DNA from: Phallus indusiatus
Lineage: Eukaryota > Basidiomycota > Agaricomycetes > Phallales > Phallaceae
NCBI GenBank assembly: GCA_027605045.1
Contig: JAQFWX010000171.1
Coordinates: 1 to 64,000, forward strand
Direction: 5' to 3'
DNA length: 64,000 bases
Notes under the pieces: model-generated
Databases searched by the model: none
Seen by the model: the letters and a program-made list of their open reading frames with translations, nothing else
Told to the model about the DNA's origin: nothing
In this document: positions 38,200-50,314 of the stretch, piece by piece
How the letters are laid out: each line of letters starts with the position of its first letter
Numbering within the stretch: position 1 is the stretch's first letter
Program-made: the position numbers and the translations under genes

Positions 38200-39668
38200 G
38201 TCGCAAAAATCACCCAAGCCTGATCAGAGCAGGCTTAATCTGATGGGTGCTGACGGCCACTGATGGCGGTCTGACAGTTGCTGAGGGAGGCTGAGGGACG
38301 CGAGAGAAGATGATGGGAACTGACAGGGAGCTGACGGGAGCTGACGGGCTATGCACAAATTCTGGTTTCAAATATCATATGATATATACCTAAAATACAC
38401 CAGATCAATGTCGTTAATTCATTTCGAAAATGACTCACTGTACAGGCGTCGCAACCAAATTTTGAATGACGTCCGGATAAATACCTGACCTTGAGCTCAG
38501 AAAACGAAGTAACGTGAATGCCTATTAAATTGACATATTCAGTAAATGAAATTTCATGTTGGATATCAGTTTTGCTTACTATGTATCTCGGATGGATGGC
38601 GTTCTAAATCTAGTGTGATTGTGAAAATGACAGATTGGACATCAGAGAAGTCACAACATGACAAACAGTTATCTGTATGAATATAATCAGTTCTTGGCTC
38701 AAGGAGAACAAACTTGGGCTGGATAAACTCACTTGGTGATAATGGCACTTTGAAGATTTGGAGTCTGAAGCCTACTGGCGAAAAACTTCATACACAATAA
38801 CAGGAATCTTATGCTTTTTCGTTGACATCCGTCTGCTGCTGAAATGAGGTTTTTCGTCTTGGGATTCTGTGAACAACCATTACACGAGAAAAGGCTATCA
38901 TACACTCAAGCCGTGGGGGGAGGCACTTGTAGTTTTTTGAGCGACATGAATTATTCTATGGCGAACAATACCCGAGTGCTGATAACCGAACTTTGTCGCA
39001 ACGCAACTGAATGCAGGGTTAGAGAAATTATATAATCTTGGTTCAACTGTATATAAGGTCTGGGGGGACGCAACACACCGTTCACCCTCTTTTGCTCCTA
39101 CCATGACTTGGTCGAGCGTCAGGCGGCACTCAGTAGTAGTCAGTACTCAGTACCAGTACTTAGGCTTCGCACTTAAGTTCTAACATTACTCATGTCTCAG
39201 TTGGTATGTATTTATGTTTAGAATTACTTAACGTCGTGTTTACTTACTCTGATTCCGTGTAGTTCATAGTTTTATTTTCGATTTTTTTATATGGTTGTAC
39301 TTCACACCGTTATAGCTGGTTATTATAGGACAGTAGTAGAAGTAGTATACTCGTTATTTTTTGTCTGTTTATTGGCATTACGTAATATGAAATAAAATAT
39401 CTTTCTATAAATCTCGGGCTCTTCAATAATCCAATATGTGATGTACTGAAGTCTGATTTGAGTGACTCTTGTTGATATATTATTGATATTGGTATTTTTG
39501 TCTTGACCAACTTTCGCCTTTTCCTGATTCATAAGTCGTCAGTGATGATCAGGCAGTCTCATGTACTTGAAACGTATTGGATTCCGTCAGGCTCGGTCAG
39601 GCAACCACCCATCTGACGGCACTGATAGGCCTTATCAGGCCTGATATGGCACTTCCGATTTTTGCGAC
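38200..39668. mobile_element. Non-autonomous DNA transposon-like element with 12-bp terminal inverted repeats
   Basis: Perfect termini GTCGCAAAAATC (38200-38211) and GATTTTTGCGAC (39657-39668). Just inside both ends are many CTGA/CTGACGG motifs and their complements (38220-38350 and 39585-39650), subterminal repeats such as hAT transposases bind. About 1.47 kb; no transposase-like ORF. I do not see a clean target-site duplication. It lies directly behind secreted peptide gene A and separates it from gene B. Confidence 0.55.
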
Positions 39669-39944
39669 TTAAAGGCATAGGCGTTAGGTCCTGCTAGGCT
39701 TGCCATGTTCTGTGCGTTTTAAAATGTCTAAAAAATCAGGTTTATTGTCTATTTGGTTGCCCCATGTCAGACGTGTATGCTACATAGTTCGAGTAATATA
39801 ATGTGTGCTATCTATTCTGTGTCTGGAACATCTGTCCCGTTGTGGGAGGTGGCGAGTCCTTAAATGTCTTTTTTATGAACGCTGCAGTTCTACATGAACG
39901 TTCTGTTATTAGCTCATATCATTGCTAAATTGAAGCATGTTTCA

Positions 39945-41340
39945 AGTTTCCAGGATATAATTGATTATAAAATGCCTCTATTTTCATGCAACAGCCAATG
40001 CAAAGACCGAGCAAAGTTCAGTGGCGATCCTACACAGCTCTTGAGAGTGAAATAAGTTTCAGTCAACTTGAAGAAACACTCTTCTCAATAGAATCTCTGA
40101 GTTGTTCCGTTTTCTTAAATTGAAAATGTTTCTGGCTTGAAGGCCTTTGGTTTTAGTTGCTTTTTTAAATGTTCGTTAACTAAAAAAGCTTCAACAGCAC
40201 AGTGGTGACTTGAATGACACTGATCTGGAGCCTTTCCCCTATAGCAAAATTTAATATCTGTTTGGAGCAGGTGTTCTGCTCGGTTTGAGCTTTATTATTA
40301 AATACTAGTACCACCAATGTCCTTAGACTGATACAGAGACTCAGGCTCTTTTTGAAGAACTACATGTTTCCTTGGTTTAATCAAACCCTGACTCGATTAT
40401 CTTGATCATGATGATACGAATGAAAGGGTTAGTACCATTAATGTAATAACCCAAAATATGTTCTATTCTGTTGGGTACTCACGACTGATTTTCATCATTT
40501 CGACTACATGGTGTTTCATGGCTGTTTCACCCCCATTTTTCATTTACGTATGGAAACTTGTCAGTTATATTAATGTTTTCCCTGTATACTCAAAGGGAAT
40601 AACAATCGCTCAAAACACAGCTTGTCTCTAAAATCGATTTATTTAAATAGACCTCACACCAAATAGATTCAATTTCTCAAGCGCAATTTAACATTTCAAC
40701 TCTCAGTATATATGAAACTTGAACTCTTCACTTCCGTCATTATTGCAATGGTTTATGCAACCATTGTGTCTGCAGTCACAATTCCGCAAGACAAGGATAT
40801 GCTGACTAGCGAGAACAGTGAAGACCGTGAGAGGGCTAACCTACTTGAAAGGCCTCAGGTGAGCATATAATCTTTGGTTGGTTTTGTAGCATATACTGAT
40901 TAACCTACAGCGTAAGGAGACAAATTTTTTTTCTGTCTCATTTCTGATGGTGATTTTTGAATCTAGGTTATTGGTGCGGAGGGGTGTGCCATGACTTTTT
41001 TGATTGCGGGGCGGGCTGTTCGTGTGTCCGTATGTGCTTGGAACCATGCATCCTACATCATTGAACCTTTGCTGACTCAGGTAATAGATCATCAATGCCA
41101 ATAGTTCTAGGCCTTTGAAATGTAAAGAGCCTATAAATCCGTTAAGACTTGACATGTACTTTGATCGCCCTAAAAAATAAATTTTTCTTGAATTTCGAAT
41201 TGAAATGTTCACAACTTGAAGTACATCAGCCCGTGTTTCTATAAATTAAGCTGTCGGAGATCTGGAGCTTCTAATACTGATTTTGTTACGCTGACATCTC
41301 ATCGTGTAAATAAATGGATTTTTAGAGAAACGTAGATATT
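39945..41340 (+). repeat. Tandem duplication containing secreted peptide gene B
   Basis: Direct partner of 37200-38190. Shared blocks are TTTCAAGTTTCCA, the promoter region, the gene and a long 3' flank (AATAGATCAT..., TTAAGACTTGACATGTAC, CATCTCATCGTGTAAATAAATG). Confidence 0.75.
40712..41064 (+). CDS. Small secreted cysteine-rich protein B
   Basis: 81 aa, paralogue of A. Exon 1 (40712-40858) encodes MKLELFTSVIIAMVYATIVS as signal peptide, then IPQDKDMLTSENSEDRE. Introns of 52 nt (40859-40910) and 55 nt (40912-40966) flank a one-nucleotide exon (C at 40911). The last exon gives YWCGGVCHDFFDCGAGCSC, VRMC and LEPC, seven cysteines, stop at 41062. The cysteines, glycines and the 1-nt exon are retained despite about 15-20% nucleotide change in the gene, so this splicing model is favoured. 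The alternative frame (skipping the single nucleotide) runs longer but loses the cysteine pattern. Confidence 0.6.
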
Positions 41341-41627
41341 ATTAGGCTTGTGGCACTTTGGCGTTATGTAAACAGTCTAAGCTTGAGCTTGTGTTACGAC
41401 AGAGTCTACAAATTTCAGGATGAGAACATTTTTATTCTTCTCGAGTTTATTCGTTATATACAAAAATTCTTCTGTGAGTATTTGTCTACAACAGAGGAAT
41501 GGTGGCGGTCGAGGCAGGAGAAAACAGGGGATCATGTTGAAGAAACCCTGTAGGAAATACCTAATGTGTTGGAAGTATGGGTCTCGATAAAATTATGGCT
41601 TAGGCAGGCGAGGAGTGTTCTTTGAAT
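41065..41627. other. Intergenic, 3' flank of peptide B and of FAD monooxygenase 2
   Basis: The first 280 bp are the duplicated 3' flank. An ORF around 41350-41553 has no resemblance to anything known. Confidence 0.4.
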
Positions 41628-43390
41628 TTAGTGACCAGACGACGCGCCATTGCTAGAGGTATTAGTGGCCGACGGCAAAAAAACGGAGTGTTCCACCAAA
41701 TAATCCATCGCAATTTTGATATCATCCTCCAATTCATGATGCCACACAAACGAACAGATGTCTTTCAAGTCTTCACGAATGTTTTCCTGTTCGCTGCCAC
41801 TTGGTCCACAGCACTCATATATTTCACCGCATTCCCAGGTTCTCTTGACAATTGCGTTGACACGAGGTCGCCGCACATAATCGTATGCCTTCAAAACTGA
41901 CTATTAAAAAAAAATCAGACTCCTATTATACTCTCAATAAGAATGTGTTTACTTCAACATTCGATTTTGTGGTTTGTGGGTGCGAAAGTAAAATAGATAA
42001 GGTGTAGGCGTCTTCTATCGCCTGACCTGCTCCGGCTCCAAGATGAGGCAGCATCGCGTGTGCCTTTTCATAGGTTTAAGGTTTTTAGTTTGGCGCGGAA
42101 GTATACGGTGGGAATTATAGGAATTACGATACATACCGCATCCCCTAATATTGCGATTTTCCCATTGACATATGTTTCTAAAGGTGGATCTTGCATGTGA
42201 AGAAACCACTTGTTCGGGTGGGTGATATTCTATAAATGGATAAGCTTGATATGTTATTTTAGAAATATATCAATACGTACGCTCAACAATTCCGTAACTT
42301 GAGGTCCCCAGCCTTCAAAGTGAGATAGCATTTCATCCTGAGTGGCGGGTACAACCCACGGCTGCCCCGGTTCGGGGCCCTTTAGATCTCCGCCTGGTGT
42401 CCTGTCGGTTGAAAACGCTACTATGTTCACCTAAAAACGACTTCAATAACACAACAGCTGATCAGTATAAGAAACTCACTATTTCGCCATCGTTGATGGG
42501 AAACACGACTAAATGCTAACATGTACCCGTCAAGTTATTATCGGATAGCCCCAATGAAATAGCATACCCGATGTGGTCCAATATATGCGTGTGGTCGTGT
42601 TTTGATCATTGGTCCCATAGCCTTGACGCCGGCTTCTATTGGGATTAGACCTCGAAATGCGATGGTCCGAGAGAATTTCGGATGGATAACTCTGCCTACT
42701 ACAGCGGTTCGGACGGTGCTTTTGACACCATCACATCCAATCACTACATCTGCTGTGTGAGAAGTCCCGTCTTCAAAGAAAATTGTCACGCCACTACGGC
42801 CGGCATCGTCGTCTTCTGCTGCTAAAACGCTTGTGCATTTTTTCTTGAAATGGGCAACAGAAGGCGGGAGAAGTTTTACTAGAGCGTCTAGAAAACGAGC
42901 GCGATGGACTCCTAGGCCGGCATCGCTGTCGAGTCCTGGGTACTAAATGCGAGGATTTGTACAATCAAAAGGAGAAAAAAGAGCGCAATGCTTAACATCG
43001 TATATAAGATTATTGTCCGGGAGCCCCGAATAAAATAGAACCATTCTCTTCGAGAGAGGTTCATCCGCCACACTGATAATGTGGTCCAATATACCAAGTC
43101 GACGCAGGGCGCGTATTCCGTTAGGACCTCGCATTCGGTGAGTATGAATGGTTTAATGATTTGAATCTATTCCAGATATACCTATACCTACCCCCGCGCC
43201 AATTTCTTCGAACCTTCCCTAAAGTGAAGGACGGGTTTCAGCCCCATACGGAAAATAAGTATGATGTATGATCGCTTACAGCTTGTTCAAAGATGTCGAT
43301 GGTGACTCCCGCTCGGAGGAGGGCAACTGCGAGACATACCCCTCCCGTTCCACCGCCGACGATGGCGACACTGAGTTTCGTGGTGCTCAT
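41628..43390 (-). CDS. FAD-dependent monooxygenase (salicylate hydroxylase-like), copy 2
   Basis: Group A flavin hydroxylase, paralogue of 30944-32672 with the same exon layout. ATG at 43390: MSTTKLSVAIVGGGTGGVCLA (FAD fold), then IDIFEQA, FEEIGAGVG, GPNGIRALRRLGILDHI and LGVHRARFLDALVKLLPP. VVIGCDGVKSTVRT is followed by IAFRGLIPIEAG, AILGDAAHAMLPHLGAGAGQ and AIEDAYT. The tail is extended by SATNTSSNGASSGH before the stop at 41628. All flavin motifs are intact. It points towards copy 1, with the SNF2 gene and the peptide duplication between them. Confidence 0.9.
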
Positions 43391-44603
43391 GGTAATCTAG
43401 TTGTGATAGAGAGTAAGGTGCAACAGATAAGTACATTTTGCTTATATATGAGGCATAATAATAATCCAGTGGTTCGTCCATAGGCTGGTATTTCGCACGT
43501 GATACCGATAGTCTGGTAGTATCATGAGTTCAGGAACAACCTGAGATTTGCGTTCGATAATCAGGGAAACAATATCGGCTGAGTCGTCCGTGATTCAAAT
43601 TAGGATTTCATATCCTTCTGGACTTGGAATTGAGGAATTTATTCTACACGTTTGCTGGTCTACAATCCATAAAAAATCATGTTAATTCTATTCTAGATTT
43701 TATACCAAAAACAAACAGTGATGATGGGTTTCCTGAGGCCAATACAACTTGAAGCTGCTCTCCCAAATTCCTTGCGGTCAACTCTTCTGCCTCGAAGGAG
43801 ATTATTCGAACGACGCAAGCGACGCAGATTGGTACCGGTTACCGATAAGAATAGTGATGATACCATCATTTCATTGGTCCAAGGTCCATAACAAAATCAC
43901 TATCAATACGTTAGGTTGAAAGATTCGCTTGAAGCTCGGAAGGGGCCGCGGCAGATTCTCAGGTTTCTGGAAAGGAGCAAGACACCAGCAACAAGTTTCC
44001 TGAATTATGAAGCTCGTGATATCCTGAATTGAAGAAATACGGAATTTTAAAAAACCGTATGAGCAGGTTTGAAAGTACGATATGTAGTTCATAGTTTACC
44101 TCGAAGGTCTGTTGCAAAGACACGTTCATGACAGTGCCTCTGATAGTAGAACCCTCGGTCAACGAGCTGCTTGGATTCTGTATAACAAAAGCAAAGCTCG
44201 GCTGAACATAAAACCACAAACACAAGGGTTTCAGTGTCTGCTCTAACACGGTAACCGTCTAAGCTGCATTCAAACAATTTAGCAGTTCAAACTCAGACCT
44301 TCGTCTGAGTAATCTCATCAGAACTCAACCACAACTCCGAATAGTCACTCAAGCTCTCGAGTACAAGTCTCAAGCTGAATTTCCAAGCTGAAGGCTCGGA
44401 CATCAAGTTGATTATGCATTTCTCTCTTATTAATCCAACCCCAAAATGCAAATTTGGTGACTGTTCGTAAGCACGGTCTAGGCTGGCCGAATAATAATAG
44501 CTATGTTCACAAATTCTCTTCATGCACCTCCTCAAACACTCACTTTACTAATGGAACCCTACGCCTTCGTCGAGATGCACAATGAACTAAAGTAAATATC
44601 ATT
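43391..44603. other. Divergent intergenic region, nothing recognised
   Basis: 1.2 kb between FAD monooxygenase 2 (minus) and the F-box gene (plus). Several 60-100 codon ORFs lack family resemblance. Confidence 0.4.
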
Positions 44604-46214
44604 ATGATCAAGAGAAATTCCGTCTTTGATGAAAAATTCACCAGCGCAATGGGAAAACTACCCCTCAACACAACACGCGAAGCGCAGCAAAGCCTCTCAT
44701 TCATTACGCCACATCCAAAGACCATTCACAACTCCAAGCTTGCGATAAATAGAGTAATTCCGGACGTACTTTACGAGATCTTCAAACTGGCCATTTATAA
44801 TTCGACCCACCCTGGAAAGACTGCTCTAGGTATCTCGTACGTCTGTCGTCACTGGAGGAGATCTGCATTAGAATGGCCAGCTTTATGGGGGATTTTGGAC
44901 CTCAACGGCTCCGACCCAATAACCGACTTATTCATCAGTCGGTCCGAAAACGCCCCTCTCACATTGTCATTAAGCCAACCCTACCGCACTCTCAATTCAA
45001 ACTTGGCGAATTATTTCGAATCTCGAGCCAATCTCATTTTACCCCGGCTAGTTTCATTAACCATACACCTACTATCATCAGAATTACCCAAAATACAACA
45101 TGTCTTCCAGAATACTCTCTTACAACCACTTCGGCTGCGACACTTGGATATCAGCTCTGAGGCAGGCTTTGGGAGAGCCAGACCACCCTCATTGACAGAC
45201 TTTCTCATCATAGACATGTCTTGCCTCCGGGAGCTTAAACTCCAAAGCATTAGCTTACCATGGCTCGAACTTCCACACAACAAACTAACGCATTTTACTC
45301 TTCGGAACCCAATAAGCCCACCAACTCTTTCTCACCTCCTCGGATTCTTGGCCAGTTGTCCCTCTTTATCAGAGCTGGAAATTGTAATCTGGGCTCACGT
45401 TGACGTGAAGGCGGAGTCCACAGCCAGTCCATCGTTGGTGGAGAGACTGGACTTTCCGAACTTGCAAAACCTTACATTGGAGTCAAGAGGACTAAGCTAC
45501 TACTACATTCACGAAATCTCGGCTCGTATCCGAACTCTGGGATCTCTGTCTCAGTTCAGGCTATGCTACCCAGACTACAATCCACCAGACGACCAATCAG
45601 ACTCAACTGGACACCCGCCTTTCAACATGTTTGAATCAGTCCCATCCGGTGCACTATCCCATTTCTCAGGCCATCGTTACCTATACATCGACTTTGAATT
45701 ATTCAGAGGATCTTTCCAAATTCTCTCCGTACTAGAACGTGATCTCACAAACCGCCCAACCCACTTGCTTCATCTCTCAGGCACGTGGCACCCTAATTGG
45801 GTCTTTGATCGCTCCCCAATGCTCGAATTGATGCACGTTATGCCCAAAATCATGCGCTTAGGATTGGGCTATGAAGCATGGGGTATTCTTTCATCCTGGA
45901 ATATCAATATCCGTGGCGTATTCCCTTGTCTCAATGCTCTCGAATTATGGTGGCCTGACTGGGCCGATCCTATCAATTCGCTGAATTCATTGGAATTGGC
46001 AAATTTGAAACTCAAAACACTGATCCTACCACAATCGGGTAAAATATCGTCTCAGGAGTTCTTAAATGTCGTTCTGAAAACTGGAGTAGAGGTTTTGGAG
46101 TTAGGACTATCTTATTTTGACAAGGGTGATTTTGCAGAAGTGCTCACTCTTTTACGCCAAAAGGGTCTTGTGCTTAACAGCTTTGACGGTAGTAATCTTA
46201 TGCAAATGTATTAA
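44604..46214 (+). CDS. F-box protein with leucine-rich repeats
   Basis: 536 aa, single exon, unusual here but typical for the expanded agaric F-box families. F-box-like segment at about residues 48-95: AINRVIPDVLYEIFKLAIYN, then TALGISYVCRHWRRSALEWP and LWGILDL. The rest is an LRR-like solenoid (LVSLTIHLLS, LRHLDISSEAG, LRELKLQSISLPWLEL, LTHFTLRNP, LSELEIVIW, LQNLTLES and further). It presumably presents a target to an SCF ubiquitin ligase through Skp1. The target is unknown. A second in-frame ATG (MGKLPLN, residue 16) could be the true start. Confidence 0.85.
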   Translation: MIKRNSVFDEKFTSAMGKLPLNTTREAQQSLSFITPHPKTIHNSKLAINRVIPDVLYEIFKLAIYNSTHPGKTALGISYVCRHWRRSALEWPALWGILDLNGSDPITDLFISRSENAPLTLSLSQPYRTLNSNLANYFESRANLILPRLVSLTIHLLSSELPKIQHVFQNTLLQPLRLRHLDISSEAGFGRARPPSLTDFLIIDMSCLRELKLQSISLPWLELPHNKLTHFTLRNPISPPTLSHLLGFLASCPSLSELEIVIWAHVDVKAESTASPSLVERLDFPNLQNLTLESRGLSYYYIHEISARIRTLGSLSQFRLCYPDYNPPDDQSDSTGHPPFNMFESVPSGALSHFSGHRYLYIDFELFRGSFQILSVLERDLTNRPTHLLHLSGTWHPNWVFDRSPMLELMHVMPKIMRLGLGYEAWGILSSWNINIRGVFPCLNALELWWPDWADPINSLNSLELANLKLKTLILPQSGKISSQEFLNVVLKTGVEVLELGLSYFDKGDFAEVLTLLRQKGLVLNSFDGSNLMQMY

Positions 46215-46475
46215 CGAATTCACAATGTCATGGTCCTGGGAATTCGTTGCAAATTTGCGGCTGAAAAATGGGACGAATAGGAACTCGTAATTGAGTCAGC
46301 GGGCATGTCGTAACAAGATGTTTGGCCAAGCCAGGACACGCTGAGCGTTCATGGATAAAGAAGTTACAATATATAGTGCATGTGTACAACAAGATGTGGG
46401 TATTTAAAGTGAAAGCATGACAAGATAATTTTGTTTACATGAGGAGACTGTACTGCATTAACTCGCAGGCGTTGT

Positions 46476-49400
46476 TTAAGCTGGGGTTGGGGCAGGTGTT
46501 GTGACAGTAGTTGAGGATGTTGTGGATTTAACAACAGATTCAGAATTCGCGCCGGCTGTTACGCTGATTTTTTCAACCGTAGACCCTGAGATAACCTCTT
46601 TTTCAGACTTGGTGGTCGAGGCCTGAAAGGACTCGGATGTAGTTCCGTTAGACCTGTTGCTACGATTGATCTTCCCGTCATCGATGACATCGCCTATTAC
46701 TTCACCAACTGTGTGGACAGCGCGACGGATCCCTATCAGAAAACAAGATGATTCAGATCCGAAGCACAGCTGCTGTGAAAAACAAAGACAACGTACAAGA
46801 AGGCTTCTTCGTGCTATCCGTACGAGCAACCGAAGGTCTCGCTACGATCTGAGTCTGAGTAAGTGGAACATAAGGCCTTAACTCGAACAAGATATCTCCG
46901 TGTTTGTTGAAGAAGGGGTTGCAAAGAGAGAGAGCTTCTGTTCCGGCGAAGCAATGTTCCCAAACACCACCGAACGATTGGCGAAGCTCGGATGCAAGGC
47001 TTGAAAGCTCAACATGAAGTAAACCATGAAGGGCCTTGACATCAAATAGTTGCTCAATAGGAATATCGGTCGATACGGTGCTAAACTGGGGTTGATTGTC
47101 GCCGGCGACTTCAATGGATAAACCGCTTCCTCCTGGAAGAGACTTGACTGACAACGTAGAAGCCCAAGTCGATTGCAAATGAGAACTGAAAAGCAGTTGA
47201 ACTTCGGCATTCGCCCTTCGGAACATATACGAATGACTTACTTCCAACTCTTGCTACCTTTGAATGTCAGCTCAACATGTACACTACCCTTCAATACAAT
47301 ATCAAGGGAACCTTCCTCAGCTTCCGGGAAGGATAAGAAGTTCTTTGTAATACCTTCAATTAAAGCGTCAAACTTCAATCGCACCCAAACAACAGATCTC
47401 ACTTACAAGACACCTTGTACAAGCCATTTCGAGACACATCATGGGAGTTCTCGTGTTCATAACTCCATTTATCCGTGTACTCCCACTTGTAGTCGCTCTC
47501 CGACTTGTTCGTGTTCACCTTCCAATCGCACTTGCTAGCTTTCTTGCGGGTGCAAGATCGCTCAATCCAGGTAGCAAGTGCCAAGCCCCATTCACTCTCA
47601 TCAGCTCCAGTAAAGATAGCAGCTGTAGTACCAGCACTGCTAGGACAAAAGTTCGGAACAACAGTAGTCGTTCCATTGACATCCGCCAAAGATTTAAGAA
47701 GACGTTCCTCAAAGAAGACTTGACGAGATAAGCAAACAGTTCCGGCGCCACCCCCAACAACCCATTCGCTGCTGTATGGTAAAGGCCCTTTGGGGTGTTT
47801 GTGAAACGATGTCATTCCAAGGAGGATGAGGACCGCTGTCGAAAAATCGACCGTTTCGCGCGTGTAAGTGTATTTCGAGTAGACCTGAAAGGACAAGCTG
47901 GTCAAGCCCCACGAGGGCGGTTTGAAACCAGGCTTCCAAACAGGTGTGGTGTAGAGAATGTGGTGTCCGTGCAGAGTAAGTTCGTCGAAGTAGTACTTGG
48001 TAAGGTACTGGACGACAGCGCGAATGTAGCCTACGGCTGTACGACTACCCAGGGCGAGACCTTCGAACCTGGATTTGTCGTAGACGAATTTTGCAGCTAG
48101 TTTGATAATTAATATCGACCTCTACTCAAAAATACAGATACTTACACGAAAAGTCTAGACCGAGATGATGGAGAGTACGAGACTCTTGGTTACCATGGAG
48201 CTTCCAAGCAAAGGAATCCTTGAATCGGTCGAACCACGATTTCGACTTTTTAACCACCTTCTCGTGTTCAACGATCGTGACATTGACCTCAAAAGCAATC
48301 GACCAATCAATGAAATCGTAATGTTTATCGCTACGTTCAATGTTAATCATCCCGGCTTTATCCAGACAATCCCATCAGGACGTACCCTTTCAAAGGTTTC
48401 AACGATCCATCTTCTAGATGGATCCAAACTATCGCCTTCTCCTTAGACAGGAACTTCAAATTAATAGCTCCAAATGACGCGGTAATGTCTTCGCCATGTG
48501 ACCATTTGACCAAAACACGCGCGTAGTCTTCCGTCTTATCTTTATACGACTGCCACAAAGTCTTGAAGTGCTCGATAATGCCTTCGACGGATATGACTTG
48601 AAGGAAGTCATATTCGGCGACACTAGTCTCTTTGAGTATGACTTTTTTGGTAACTGAAGCAGATGGAACGGTAGGAACAACCGGTGCAGGTTGATCTGGT
48701 TTGCCGGGTTCTCTAGGCACGGAGTGACCTGGATTGTCAGGGGTCTTAGACGTTGATCCTCCAGATCCATGACCTCCAAGGCCAAGGTCGAATCCGATTC
48801 CGCCCAAACCAAGGCCTATGCCTATGCCGGGGAGTTTGAAATGCGGAGAGTTAAAGCTAGGGAAGCCCAAACCGTGCTTCTCATCATGAATATAGACAAT
48901 GTGCGCAGAGATTTTGTGAAGAACTGTAGTGTAATGGATCTGGAAGAACTCGAAGATAGTTGCCTTGAGAGTAGCGGCCCAAGTGATGCTGACATCCAAG
49001 TCCGCGAAGATGCAAAGCGGCTCACAGACACGAAGGGCTGTCAAGGTCAAATGTCATTAGATAAGCTGCGCGCAGTTCGAAACAGCTATACTTACTTTTG
49101 TAGTCAAGTTCAATACGGGTAATGGAGCTTTCAACCTTTTTGATGAGGTTGACGACGGTGGCGATTTCCCAGTTTTTATAGGTGTGCTTGGGAGCACTAA
49201 AAATTTTTGGTTAAGAACCTGCTACACACACAAGGCACAAAAGAGACTACTTACACAGTGAAATCATTGCCATCATATACAATCAGTTCTTCGATGACGA
49301 ATGAAAGGATAGCTTCGCGCTTGCAAAGGATCTTCACGGTGGGCGCGCCGAACTTGACCAAGAATTGGATATCTTTCCTATCACCAATGGTGGTCCAAGT

Positions 49401-50314
49401 GCTACGGTACTCCGCAAGGCATATGGCTTCTTTGTCATGATCGCCTTCGTCCTCGGCCTCCATGATAGATTTGAGCCATCTGGAAGACAGGCTGTTATTG
49501 ATGGTTTCAAGAGAAACACCAAAGACTTCGGTGATCTCATGTTCAACGTTGCGAATGAAATGGGGAAGGAGAGAGAATTCGACTTGGACTTGATGTCCGT
49601 CATCGTCAAAGTCCGGTAGTGAGAACAGGACATGGTGCCCTGCGTGACGTAAGAATTCGAGGTATTTTTTCAAGTAGAATGCGAGTGCGTCTTTCGCATC
49701 AGCAATCTCGACCTTTGAAGCAAGAGTGGCAGCTGGGCAATTGAATGACTGTTGAGACCTTGATCGAGTCTGTGTAAAGGATTACTTACTGGCTACATCC
49801 AGAACCAACAACTGTATGAGATGTGATCCGTTGCCGATATGGGCAGTCGTGCCCTTAATAGTATTGAGAGCGAAGTCAAGCCTGAAGGCCAACTCCAGAT
49901 CCTTAATCGGGACGTTGCGAGCTCTAAAAAGGATTGAGAGGTCAAACCTAATGACCGGACCATCATTACATACCGGGTAGGCGTAAAAGTCGGAACATCA
50001 AGCTTGGCAAAATCGCGATTGAAATGACCTTCCTTGATCTTCAAGTACAACACGGCTTCGTGGTTGCAGATGAAATCGATTCGAGGTCTGTCGAATACAG
50101 CACTGAACATCGACTCCGGTTCACCGGTGGATTTGGAGAGTTGCTTGCTCCCCACGTGAAATTCACGAAGAGCGAAGTCGTAGCGGACACGCTCCAGGGG
50201 CTTCAGATTTTTACCGGCATGCTCTGTACATTCGACAGAGTTTTCCCAGAGTGCTGTCAGTTGTGCGTTCACATAGTGAACGGCATGGTGTGCGGAGTTT
50301 TCACCGAGGCACAT
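46476..50314 (-). CDS. Large repeat-containing protein of unknown function
   Basis: About 1,100 aa in eight or more exons; start MCLGENSAHHAVHYVNAQL at 50314, stop at 46476. No signal peptide. I do not recognise the family. At least three internal modules share a beta-strand signature: SAVFDRPRIDFICNHEAVL (about 50090), VKFGAPTVKILCKREAIL (about 49340) and FGAINLKFLSKEKAIV (about 48460). Each is preceded by a helix with N/E...LW (VNAQLTALW, INNSLSSRW, IIEHFKTLW). The middle has a low-complexity hinge GIGIGLGLGGIGFDLGLGG plus a Pro-rich stretch (48660-48850). The C-terminus is Ser/Thr-rich (TTSSTTVTTPAPTPA). The module shape recalls lipid-binding TULIP proteins, but that is a guess. Confidence 0.7.

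Noticed and set aside
38844..39532. ORFs within the inverted-terminal-repeat element
   Set aside because: Too short, on both strands, no transposase motifs.
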